NCBI GenBank assembly: GCA_018820925.1
Contig: JAHJNJ010000033.1
Span: 1-46,280 of the forward strand
Reading direction: 5' to 3'
Source: Gammaproteobacteria bacterium
GTDB lineage: Bacteria; Pseudomonadota; Gammaproteobacteria; Burkholderiales; Gallionellaceae
Length of the DNA: 46,280 bases
The translations under genes and the position numbers were made by a program. This document shows positions 9,449 to 17,077 of this stretch, piece after piece. Every line of letters begins with the position of its first letter. Position 1 is the first letter of the stretch. The notes beneath the pieces are model-generated. The model was not told the origin of the DNA. It saw nothing but the letters and a program-made list of their open reading frames with translations, and did no database searches.

Positions 9449-10564
9449 TTATGCGGCATACATGGCCAGTTGGCGGGTATGCAGGAACCAGCGATCCAGC
9501 ACCACATGCCGGGTAAACCACCTGTTGTTCAGCAATGCTGCGGCGAAGAAATTGCCGATGGACGATTGGCCGATGCGGCTTGATGCCGACGCATTGCCGA
9601 AACGTGCAACCAGGCGGGAGTTGTAAGGCAGCAATTGCCGGCGGCTGTAACACTCCCCGGCTTCCAGGATTGTGTCGGCAGCCATGAAACCGGACTCAAC
9701 TGCAGGCCTGATTCCCTCGCCGCTTTGCGGATAGGCCAGCCCGGCCGCATCGCCGACGAGAAGGATGCCGTTGTCGACTGTTTTGCGTTCAGCATGCCCG
9801 TATGGCAGGTACGCGTGGCCATGGAATCTCGCCGGAATATTCTCCGGAATCCTGGCGCGTTGTTTGAGGAAGTCGCAGAATTGCCCGAGGTGTTCCGAAA
9901 GGCGGTGGCTTGCCTCGCGGCCCAGTCCGATATTGAGGTAATTGCCCTTGCGAAAGCACCAGCCGTAACCTTTCATGTCCCGGCAAAAATAGAGCTCGGG
10001 TGTGTCGCCGCGCACCGCGCAGACGCCGCTTTGCTCCGGACTCATTGGAAATTCGATTTCCTTTGCTGCAATGGCGGGTTCGCGGGCTCCGGTCCGCGCA
10101 CCCATGAAACGCGCAACCGGGCAAAAGTGTCCGCCCGCGCCGATGATCATGGGGGTTGCGATGACGTTGTTGACGATGAACCGGTTGCCGTCCCTGCGTA
10201 ACGATTCGAGCCCCTGGCCAAGTTGCAGGCGCGCACCCGAACGCCGCAGCAGATAGTCGTCAAATTCGTAACGGCGTATGCCGTAGCTGACGGTATCCGG
10301 ATATCTTGTCTCCACGTTGCCGCCATCGATCAACCCGGTACGGAAAGCCCGGATCGGCTGCAGCACATGCTGCCGGGCATAATCTGCGGCATCCACTTGC
10401 AGTGCCTCCAGCACGGCAGGCGTGATCCAGCCGGCACAGACTTTCTCGCGCGGGAACGACGCCTTGTCCATGACTACAACATCGAGACCGTGCCGGCTCA
10501 GCTTCCAGGCACAGCTGGAGCCTGCGGGGCCGCCGCCTACCACGAGTGCGTCACAGGTTTCCAT
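9449..10564 (-). CDS. Geranylgeranyl-reductase-family FAD-dependent oxidoreductase
   Basis: The 371-residue flavoprotein has an N-terminal dinucleotide-binding motif GGGPAG (residues 10-15) and the downstream GILLVGDAAGLAYPQSGEGI segment typical of the geranylgeranyl reductase/PHBH-like class. Family members reduce isolated double bonds of isoprenoid chains or act as lipid- or quinone-related oxidoreductases. The preceding cyclopropane synthase gene overlaps it by 14 bp, which implies translational coupling. In that setting the substrate is more likely a membrane lipid than chlorophyll, because no photosynthesis gene is present. The exact reaction cannot be read from sequence. Confidence 0.82.
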   Translation of the reverse strand: METCDALVVGGGPAGSSCAWKLSRHGLDVVVMDKASFPREKVCAGWITPAVLEALQVDAADYARQHVLQPIRAFRTGLIDGGNVETRYPDTVSYGIRRYEFDDYLLRRSGARLQLGQGLESLRRDGNRFIVNNVIATPMIIGAGGHFCPVARFMGARTGAREPAIAAKEIEFPMSPEQSGVCAVRGDTPELYFCRDMKGYGWCFRKGNYLNIGLGREASHRLSEHLGQFCDFLKQRARIPENIPARFHGHAYLPYGHAERKTVDNGILLVGDAAGLAYPQSGEGIRPAVESGFMAADTILEAGECYSRRQLLPYNSRLVARFGNASASSRIGQSSIGNFFAAALLNNRWFTRHVVLDRWFLHTRQLAMYAA

Positions 10565-11873
10565 TGTTCAATCCGGCGGGAAGGCATTCCGCGCCATACA
10601 GATATTGTCTGGTCCACGGAATCCGGTTGTTGCTTGCGCGGGAGAAGGTCAATTGGAACAGTTGCATCTTCCCGATCTTGAAAGTGGTAATGGAAGCGGC
10701 AAGGTACAAACGCCAGGCCAGCACGAAATTCTCATCGAACATGCGGGAGACGCGATCGACATTGTCCTCGTACCGCTGCAACCAATGCTCCAGGGTCCTG
10801 GCGTAATGCAGGCGCAAGTTCTCCACATCCAGAACCGAAAAATCGTAGGGCTCGAGGATTTGCATCATTTGGGCAAGACTGGGAGGAGAGGCACCGGGAA
10901 AAATATGGCGTTCCGCCCAGTCATCCATTGGCCGCGGAAAATTGAAGCCGATGGAGTGGATCAAGCCGCGGCCGTCGTCTTTCAGGACGCGATTGATCAC
11001 TTCACCGAGTTCGCGGTAATGATCCAAACCGACATGCTCAAGCATGCCGACGGAAACAAAGGCATCGAATTTTCCGCGCATGTGACGGTAGTCGTCTTCG
11101 ATGAATTCGACCTTTCCGTCCAGCCCTTCGGCGCGCGCGCGTTCCCGCGCCAGGGATATCTGTTCGCGCGAGATGTTGTAGGCCCGAACCGTGACGCCGT
11201 AATGCTTCGCCATGTGCAATGCCAGCGCACCCCAGCCGCAGCCCGCTTCGACGACTGTTTCACCCGGTCGCAGGTTCAGTTTGCGGCAGATGTGGTCCAT
11301 CTTGGCAAGTTGCGCCTCTTCCAGGCTTGCGTCGGGGTGTTGGAAATAGGCGCAGGTGTAAACCATGCGTTCGTCGAGCCAGAGCTTGTAGAAGTCGTTG
11401 CCGATGTCGTAGTGGTGCCGGATGTTGCGGCGCGCACCGGCCAGGGTATTGCGCCGTATTTCGTCAAACGGAAGGAGCAGTTTGTCGCTACTCCTGTTCG
11501 CGCGGCGCAATGGCCGGCAGCGGAACACGGCTTCCAGGAAGTCCAGAAGGTCGCCTTGGATTTCAACGCGCCTGGCCGAGTACAACTCTCCGAAATACAG
11601 CCTGTGGTTGAAGAATAATTTCAGCAGGGCCGCCAGATCGCGTATCAATACCTGTGCCACCGTGCTTTCCTTCTGGGTTGGAATTTCCAGGCCGTTCCAC
11701 AGCAATATCTGTACAGGGGGATTGCCGACGGCCTGCAGGATTTTTTCCAACAAAAGTTTTTCCGCAGCAAAGCTCATGCCGCCAAGCGGCATGCGACGTT
11801 TCTTTTCAACCCCAAAATAAGCCGATCTGCCGCTTGCCGGTTTGCCGGAAGATTCTGTTTGTTCCAGCCTCAT
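10551..11873 (-). CDS. cfa: Cyclopropane-fatty-acyl-phospholipid synthase (Cfa family methyltransferase)
   Basis: Cfa transfers a methylene group from S-adenosylmethionine to the double bond of phospholipid acyl chains at the membrane face. The 440-residue protein has the family HHYDIGNDFY segment (153-162), YTCAYF (172-177), and SAM motif I EAGCGWG (209-215). Its length is slightly above E. coli Cfa because of about 30 extra N-terminal residues; an internal ATG near residue 28 is a possible alternative start. It heads the cfa / flavoprotein / radical SAM set on the minus strand. A related methyltransferase that makes methyl-branched or methylene chains is possible, given the fused operon with a flavin reductase. 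Confidence 0.88.
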   Translation of the reverse strand: MRLEQTESSGKPASGRSAYFGVEKKRRMPLGGMSFAAEKLLLEKILQAVGNPPVQILLWNGLEIPTQKESTVAQVLIRDLAALLKLFFNHRLYFGELYSARRVEIQGDLLDFLEAVFRCRPLRRANRSSDKLLLPFDEIRRNTLAGARRNIRHHYDIGNDFYKLWLDERMVYTCAYFQHPDASLEEAQLAKMDHICRKLNLRPGETVVEAGCGWGALALHMAKHYGVTVRAYNISREQISLARERARAEGLDGKVEFIEDDYRHMRGKFDAFVSVGMLEHVGLDHYRELGEVINRVLKDDGRGLIHSIGFNFPRPMDDWAERHIFPGASPPSLAQMMQILEPYDFSVLDVENLRLHYARTLEHWLQRYEDNVDRVSRMFDENFVLAWRLYLAASITTFKIGKMQLFQLTFSRASNNRIPWTRQYLYGAECLPAGLNNGNL

Positions 11874-12015
11874 GCCTATCTCCTTTCAAGCAGTTGGCGC
11901 CGGCCGTGATCCGGCACACGCGTTTGCCCGTCACGAAACATTCACGGAATGCGAAATATTACCCCTGAGTAACCTTTCCGGCGAGAGGGCTGCAGGGCTA
12001 TTTCTGCGCCTTGTT

Positions 12016-12519
12016 TCAGTGGATCCAGTTCACGCGCAACAGATTTTCCTGCGGGTTGTAGTGATAATCCAGTTCGCCCTGATAGGCATGATGCAGGGCC
12101 TCGCCAATGCCGCGTGCCAGATGGATGTCGGTTGTAGTCACCAATGTGGCATTGTCTTTCTCTTCAACAGCCATGATGCGTTTAAGCGGGTGTTCCGCGC
12201 GTTCGCGCTGCTCGTGGTTGTGCACGAGATTCATGATTTCCTCGCGGTGAGACAGGAAATAATCGCCCTGCAAGGTCAGGAAGCCGGCGGGATAATGATC
12301 CAGAATACGTTGGCAGGCGGGACAGACGTTACGATGCGCTTTGGCCGGCATGGTGAGCCACTGCCAGCGCCCGGCATGAAAGACGGCACCGCATTCGTGG
12401 CAGACCGTCGGTTCCGGCGGTTTGCCTTTTGCCTTGTAGGTGTCGTGCACAAACTCCTGGAATATTCCATCGTGCCGGTGAATGCGGCGGAAGCCGTCAG
12501 ACGCGACTGGATGATTCAT
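12016..12519 (-). CDS. BCAM0308-family protein (NMD3-like zinc-binding)
   Basis: The 167-residue protein starts MNHPVASDGFRRIHRHDG and contains two CxxC pairs (CHEC and CPAC) that probably bind zinc, then TTTDIHLARGIGEALHHAYQGEL, which I recognise from the BCAM0308 family, often annotated as an NMD-like protein affecting ribosome stability. BCAM0308 belongs to the low-oxygen-activated locus of Burkholderia cenocepacia. The start at 12519 follows AGGAG; the frame remains open upstream to 12618 but without a ribosome-binding site. It lies among stress genes (cfa, hsp20, cspA). Biochemical function is unknown. Confidence 0.78.
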   Translation of the reverse strand: MNHPVASDGFRRIHRHDGIFQEFVHDTYKAKGKPPEPTVCHECGAVFHAGRWQWLTMPAKAHRNVCPACQRILDHYPAGFLTLQGDYFLSHREEIMNLVHNHEQRERAEHPLKRIMAVEEKDNATLVTTTDIHLARGIGEALHHAYQGELDYHYNPQENLLRVNWIH

Positions 12520-12631
12520 GGTGTTTTCTCCTGGGTCGGTTGCGGGCCGTTTGACCCGATGCTCTTGCTGGATAACCATCCCGGCTAATTCGCCCGGCTT
12601 GCCGGTTTTCTTCGGCAACCAATTTACGATT

Positions 12632-12776
12632 CGTCATTCCGGCTCTTCGACAAGCTCGGGGCAGACCGACCTTTGGTCATGCCGGAATCCAGTGTTTTGC
12701 GAGTTGGGCAGGAAGCCGCCCAACTCTGCGATCCTCATCCAAACCAACCGGACACCGGCTTTCGCCGGTGTGACGA
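12632..12776. repeat. Dispersed palindromic repeat cluster with strong hairpin
   Basis: A CGTCATTCCGGC / GCCGGAATCCAG pair (12632-12691) with an internal TTCGACAAGCTC segment is followed by the hairpin ACACCGGCTTTCGCCGGTGT at 12752-12771. These are familiar proteobacterial intergenic repeat motifs. The hairpin lies just past the hsp20 stop and may end that transcript, though no T-tract follows it. Confidence 0.65.
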
Positions 12777-12799
12777 CTCATTCGGCATTTCCCCAGGAA

Positions 12800-13264
12800 T
12801 TACGAAACCGCAATTTCCTTGCGCTGCGATCCGGGTTTCTTGGGCAGGGTCAGTTCAAGCACGCCGTCGCTATACTTTGCCTGGACTTTGCCCTGGTCCA
12901 CCTCGTCGGACAGGCTGAAGCTGCGCGAGGCCATGCCGTAACTGCGCTCGCTGCGGATTACACGCTCGCCTTCCTTTTCTTCCTTTTCCTGCTTGACTTC
13001 GGCGCTGATGGAAACACGGTTTCCTTCCACGGATACATGGATGTCTTCCTTTTTCACGCCGGGAATTTCCGCCTTGATCGTGTATTTGCCATCCGCCTCT
13101 TTCACATCCATCTTGATCTGCGGTTCCATTTCACCGCGCAAGAGCGGACGCATCAGGGATCGGCCAAATACATCGTCCATGTCGAAAAATGGGTCGAACC
13201 GCGAAAGCAACGGATCAACACGTGCCAGATCGTTGAATGGATTGAAACGGGTAATGTTGCTCAT
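12800..13264 (-). CDS. Hsp20/alpha-crystallin small heat-shock protein
   Basis: The 154-residue protein has a phenylalanine-rich N-terminal arm, an alpha-crystallin domain (about 45-140; IPGVKKEDIHVSVEGN then SFSLSDEVDQGKVQAKYSDGVLELTLPK) and a short C-terminal tail. Small heat-shock proteins hold unfolding clients without ATP and pass them to DnaK/DnaJ; a DnaK/DnaJ pair is encoded 5 kb away. The start at 13264 follows AAGGAGAAATATC. It is 46 bp downstream of the cold-shock gene on the same strand with no hairpin between them, so the two are probably cotranscribed. Confidence 0.95.
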   Translation of the reverse strand: MSNITRFNPFNDLARVDPLLSRFDPFFDMDDVFGRSLMRPLLRGEMEPQIKMDVKEADGKYTIKAEIPGVKKEDIHVSVEGNRVSISAEVKQEKEEKEGERVIRSERSYGMASRSFSLSDEVDQGKVQAKYSDGVLELTLPKKPGSQRKEIAVS

Positions 13265-13310
13265 GATATTTCTCCTTGCATCTTGTTGAAACGGCAGAAT
13301 GAAGCTCCGG

Positions 13311-13514
13311 TTAAACGGATTGAATATTCGAGGCTTGTTTGCCCTTGGGGCCTTGCATCACTTCAAAAGTGACCTTCTGGCCCTCCTTGAGCGACTTGAA
13401 ACCGTTCATGTTGATTGCCGAAAAGTGAGCAAACAAATCTACGCTACCATCATCGGGAGTAATAAAACCGAAACCCTTTGCATCGTTAAACCATTTCACT
13501 GTACCGATTGCCAT
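13311..13514 (-). CDS. Cold-shock-domain protein (CspA family)
   Basis: The 67-residue protein begins [20 protein letters not shown] and carries the RNP1 (KGFGFI) and RNP2 (DLFAHF) motifs of the single-stranded nucleic-acid-binding cold-shock fold. Such proteins act as RNA chaperones. The start at 13514 follows AAGGAGAAAGTGTC; an upstream in-frame extension to 13598 is rejected because the family starts at this methionine. It precedes hsp20. Confidence 0.97.
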   Translation of the reverse strand: MAIGTVKWFNDAKGFGFITPDDGSVDLFAHFSAINMNGFKSLKEGQKVTFEVMQGPKGKQASNIQSV

Positions 13515-13609
13515 GACACTTTCTCCTTGCTGAAAAACAGGGACGCCCCCTGCGGGTTTGTTACAACTCTGAAACTTCAATTGCCTGAAGGCATTCAACC
13601 TGATCCAAT

Positions 13610-13816
13610 TTATATTTGCCCCTCAAGACGTGCTTCCTCAAAACAATCTTCACGCCAGCAACACTCGAACTGATCGCATTCACCGTCGTAGGCGGTGCCA
13701 TAGCAGTCGTAATTACCTTCCTTTAACTGGATGGTTTTGATCAGTTCGGTCTTAAGAAGATTGTCCGGATTGATGCCGAGCGATTTGGCAATGTTCTTTA
13801 TTACCGTGATCTTCAT
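13610..13816 (-). CDS. SAP/Rho-N-like small protein with cysteine-rich C-terminus
   Basis: The 68-residue protein begins [19 protein letters not shown]. Its first half is a SAP/Rho-N-like helix-extended-helix (IAKSLGI...TELIKTIQ), a fold that binds nucleic acid. The second half has five cysteines ([24 protein letters not shown]), which could hold a metal. I recognise it as a conserved small family of proteobacteria; its function is unknown. It lies about 100 bp upstream of the cspA start on the same strand. Confidence 0.75.
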   Translation of the reverse strand: MKITVIKNIAKSLGINPDNLLKTELIKTIQLKEGNYDCYGTAYDGECDQFECCWREDCFEEARLEGQI

Positions 13817-13949
13817 GGTGGCGATCCTTTTTCCGGTTACGTTTGCTGCGCAATAAAATTAGTCAGGAAGCCAGCCATGAAAATCCGGCATTCACGGGTT
13901 TGTCCAGCAGGTTTCAACTTGAAAATTGGCAGCCAGAGTTCATTGCCGG

Positions 13950-14063
13950 TCAGGGGAGCGTCATGCCGGCAAGGTGCCATGCTGCCTTGAAAGCGTGACC
14001 ATTCCGGCGGTAGTAGCGGAAGTTCCCGATGAAGCGTACGAAGTTGGAAAATGTGCGGAACAT
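13950..14063 (-). CDS. Candidate 37-residue basic small protein
   Basis: The frame reads MFRTFSNFVRFIGNFRYYRR then NGHAFKAAWHLAGMTLP. GAGGG lies seven bases upstream of the ATG at 14063. The peptide is strongly basic and aromatic (amphipathic, RYYRRNGHAF), a composition that random frames rarely give. It precedes the SAP-like gene by 134 bp on the same strand. No homologue is claimed. The rest of the gap 13817-14259 holds no other gene I can support. Confidence 0.45.
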   Translation of the reverse strand: MFRTFSNFVRFIGNFRYYRRNGHAFKAAWHLAGMTLP

Positions 14064-14259
14064 GGACACCCTCGGCTCTTTTCAAATGATTTTGAAATAC
14101 ACATTTTGAAATTGCGTTTGAAACGCTATCTACCCGTTTGAGACGAATCTACAGCAGGCCCGCAGCGATATATATACGCAGAAATACATATATTGCTGGG
14201 GTTGCATATCTGTCTGTAACATGGCAATCGGATAGACGGGCAAACGAGGGTCACACCAG

Positions 14260-15345
14260 ATGGCACTACTTGAACTCAGGAACGTTACCCGCCGCTTTGG
14301 CGATTTTGCCGCCGTGGACGATGTCAGCCTGAGCATAGAGGCTGGCGAGTTCTTCACCCTGCTCGGACCCTCCGGCAGCGGCAAGACCACCATCCTGCGC
14401 ATGATCGCCGGTTTCGACTTTCCCGATGCAGGGCAGATACTGCTGGACGGCAAGGACCTTGCCGATACCCCCGCCGAGAAACGTCCCATCCACACCGTAT
14501 TCCAGAGCTACGCGCTGTTTCCGCACTTGAGCGTCGCGGACAACATCAGCTTTCCTTTGCGCATGGCGCGCCGTGACCCGGCGGAAATCCGCAAGCGCCT
14601 GACTGCCGCGCTTGAGCAGGTGCGCTTGAGCGGCAAGGCCGACAGGTATCCGCATGAACTTTCCGGCGGGCAGCAGCAGCGCGTCGCGCTGGCGCGCGCA
14701 CTGGTCAACCGGCCGCGCCTGCTGTTGCTCGACGAATCGCTGGGCGCGCTGGATGCCAAGCTGCGCGAGGAGATGCAGGTCGAACTCATCAACCTGCAGC
14801 GCGAAGTCGGCATCACCTTCGTGTTCGTGACGCATGCGCAAGTGGAAGCGCTGGCGCTGTCGCACCGCATCGCGGTGATGAACCAGGGCAGGGTGGAGCA
14901 GGTGGACGAACCGGCGCGGCTTTACGGTTTTCCGCGCAACCGTTTCGTCGCCGATTTCATCGGCCACATCAACATGATGGAGGCGCAGGTGGCGGCAGCG
15001 GGGCATAGCCACCTGCATCTGGCGGTGGCAGGATTGGGCGAGATCGTCACACCGTTGCAGAAAGATGTCGCGGTGGGCGACAAAGGCGTGTTCGCCATCC
15101 GTCCCGAGCAGGTGCGCATCGGCCTGCAGGCCGACCTCGCCGAGTTGAAGAACCATTTTCCCGGCGAGGTGCACAGCCTGCTGTACCAGGGCGACGTCAG
15201 CGTGTACCGCGTGCGCCTGCCCAACGGCAAGGTCGTCGAGGCGCTGCTGCCCAACGCGGCGCCGGGGCGCGCGGAACTGTTCAGGATGGGCGCGGTAATC
15301 AAGGTCGGCTGGCGCCATGATGCGGGGGTGTTTCTGCATGAATAG
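14260..15345 (+). CDS. potA: PotA-like polyamine ABC transporter ATPase
   Basis: The 361-residue protein powers import of putrescine/spermidine-type substrates. It has Walker A GPSGSGKT, signature LSGGQQQR, Walker B LLLLDESLGALD and the H-loop in VTHAQVEAL, followed by a C-terminal TOBE-like regulatory domain (about 270-360). The residue after the catalytic glutamate is Ser, where most family members have Pro; the catalytic D and E are intact. It begins the four-gene potABCD set, 57 bp before potB, with a small palindrome between. Substrate is inferred from the family, chiefly potD. Confidence 0.9.
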   Translation: MALLELRNVTRRFGDFAAVDDVSLSIEAGEFFTLLGPSGSGKTTILRMIAGFDFPDAGQILLDGKDLADTPAEKRPIHTVFQSYALFPHLSVADNISFPLRMARRDPAEIRKRLTAALEQVRLSGKADRYPHELSGGQQQRVALARALVNRPRLLLLDESLGALDAKLREEMQVELINLQREVGITFVFVTHAQVEALALSHRIAVMNQGRVEQVDEPARLYGFPRNRFVADFIGHINMMEAQVAAAGHSHLHLAVAGLGEIVTPLQKDVAVGDKGVFAIRPEQVRIGLQADLAELKNHFPGEVHSLLYQGDVSVYRVRLPNGKVVEALLPNAAPGRAELFRMGAVIKVGWRHDAGVFLHE

Positions 15346-15350
15346 CGGCA

Positions 15351-15378
15351 GGGTGGGCACACAGATCGTGCCCACCCC
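15351..15378. repeat. Short palindrome related to the GTGGGCAC family
   Basis: GGGTGGGCAC, an eight-base loop and GTGCCCACCCC form a hairpin between potA and potB. The arms match the core of the long dispersed palindrome (3602, 20432, 45968). It may be a shortened copy. Confidence 0.7.
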
Positions 15379-15402
15379 GGGTGCTGATTGATCGGGGCAG
15401 GT

Positions 15403-16308
15403 ATGAACGACGGACGCAAACAATCGCATGCGACACGCCTCACCCGCTGGCTGGTGGGCGGCCCGCCGTTGCTGTTCCTGTTGCTGCTGGTCGCAGTTCC
15501 CGGCGCGATCATGGTGCTCGCGTCGTTCCGATATCCCGGCGAGTTCGGCGGGCTGGCGCCGCTGTTTGCCGATGCGCAGACCCTGCACGGCGTCACCACC
15601 GAAACGTACCGCTTCTTCTTTAGCGACTTCATCTACACCGAAGTGTTCCTCAAGTCCTTCGGCATGGCGCTTGCCACCACGCTGATCTGCCTGGTGATGG
15701 CCTATCCGCTGGCGATGCTGATCGCGCGCAGCCCGAAGCGGAACCGCAACCTGATGATGCTGCTGGTGATCCTGCCGTTCACCAGCAACTTCCTGATCGG
15801 CATCTACGCATGGATGATCATCCTCGGGCCGCAGGCCGCGCTCAACCATGCGATCAACGCGCTGCTCGGCGCGTTCGGCGCCGCGCCCGTGCAACTGCTG
15901 TTCTCGCCGTTTGCGGTGCTGATCGTCATGGTCTACGTGTACCTGCCGTTCATGGTGCTGCCGCTTTACACCAACCTGGAAAAGCACGACCCGCTTCTGC
16001 TCGATGCGGCGCAGGATCTGGGCGCGAACGCATGGCAGCGTTTCTGGCGCGTGACCTTCCCGCTGTCGCGGCCGGGCATTTTCGCCGGCTGCGCGCTGGT
16101 ATTCATCCCGGCCATCGGCATGTTCCTCGTGCCCGAGCTGGTCGGCGGCACGGGCGACATCATGATCGGCAACCTGATCAAGGAGCAGTTCCTCGCCACG
16201 CGCGACTGGCCGTTCGGTTCCACGCTGGCGATCCTGCTCACGCTGGCGGTGCTGCTGGTGTTGTGGATCGTGGCGAAGTTATCCGCCAGGGGAGGTCGTT
16301 ATGCGTAG
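15403..16308 (+). CDS. potB: PotB-like polyamine ABC transporter permease
   Basis: The 301-residue inner-membrane protein has about six hydrophobic helices and the binding-protein-dependent EAA loop (DAAQDLGANAWQRFWRVTF) that docks on the ATPase. I place the start at 15403 (MNDGRKQ), behind GGGGCAGGT; an in-frame TTG at 15388 is the alternative. The last eight bases overlap potC, so the two permeases are translationally coupled, as usual for the heterodimeric PotBC channel. Confidence 0.9.
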   Translation: MNDGRKQSHATRLTRWLVGGPPLLFLLLLVAVPGAIMVLASFRYPGEFGGLAPLFADAQTLHGVTTETYRFFFSDFIYTEVFLKSFGMALATTLICLVMAYPLAMLIARSPKRNRNLMMLLVILPFTSNFLIGIYAWMIILGPQAALNHAINALLGAFGAAPVQLLFSPFAVLIVMVYVYLPFMVLPLYTNLEKHDPLLLDAAQDLGANAWQRFWRVTFPLSRPGIFAGCALVFIPAIGMFLVPELVGGTGDIMIGNLIKEQFLATRDWPFGSTLAILLTLAVLLVLWIVAKLSARGGRYA

Positions 16309-17077
16309 GGGGCCATGGCTGTGGACGGCGGGACTGGCGGCCTACGTTTTCCTCTACCTGCCGCTCACCATCGTCGTGGCCTACTCGTTCAACGACTCGC
16401 GCCTGAACGCCGAGTGGGTCGGCTTCACCTGGCACTGGTACCGCGAACTGTTCCAGGATCAGGACATGCTGAATGCGGCCGGCAACTCGCTGCTCATTGC
16501 GACCCTGTCCAGCCTGTCCGCCACCTTGTTCGGCACCATGGCGGGCCTCGCCATCCATCGCTACAACTTCAAGCTGCTCAACTTTCTCGTGCTGGCGCCG
16601 GTGGCGATGCCGGAGATACTGCTCGGCGTGTCGCTGCTGCTGTTCTTCATCCAGGTGCTCAACCTCACGCTCGGCATGCTCTCCATCGTGCTCGCGCACA
16701 TCACCTTTTCCATCGGCTTCGTCGCGGTGATCGTGCGCGCGCAACTGACCAGCATCGATGAAAGCCTGTTCGAGGCGGCGCGCGACCTTGGCGCCACACC
16801 GTGGAAAACATTTCGCTACGTCACCTTGCCGCTGATCCTGCCCGCCGTGATCGCGGGCGGGCTGATGGCGTTCACGCTGTCCATCGACGATTTCGTCGTC
16901 ACCTTCTTCACCGCCGGGGTCGGGGTGCAGACGTTGCCGTTGCGCATCTACTCCATGATCAAGATCGCGGTGACGCCGGAGGTGAATGCGGTGTCCACGC
17001 TGCTGATGCTGCTCACGCTGGGCATGATCGTGCTGGCGTCGCGGTTTGCGCCGGATGTGCTGAAGGGGAAGATATGA
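16301..17077 (+). CDS. potC: PotC-like polyamine ABC transporter permease
   Basis: This 258-residue permease is the second half of the channel, with six predicted membrane helices and EAA loop EAARDLGATPWKTFRYVTL. It overlaps potB by 8 bp at its start and potD by 4 bp (ATGA) at its end. Length and motif match PotC/PotI. Confidence 0.9.
   Translation: MRRGPWLWTAGLAAYVFLYLPLTIVVAYSFNDSRLNAEWVGFTWHWYRELFQDQDMLNAAGNSLLIATLSSLSATLFGTMAGLAIHRYNFKLLNFLVLAPVAMPEILLGVSLLLFFIQVLNLTLGMLSIVLAHITFSIGFVAVIVRAQLTSIDESLFEAARDLGATPWKTFRYVTLPLILPAVIAGGLMAFTLSIDDFVVTFFTAGVGVQTLPLRIYSMIKIAVTPEVNAVSTLLMLLTLGMIVLASRFAPDVLKGKI

Noticed and set aside
9381-9653. N-terminal extension of the radical SAM protein
   Set aside because: It would overlap the flavoprotein gene by about 200 bp and lacks a ribosome-binding site; AAAGGA precedes ATG 9380/9377.
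13837-14085. 82-codon minus-strand frame
   Set aside because: No ribosome-binding site or recognisable features; the 37-codon frame at 13950-14063 is the better candidate.
14266-15987. 573-codon open frame opposite potA and potB
   Set aside because: Low-complexity Gln/His/Arg-rich translation, a shadow of the potAB reading frames.
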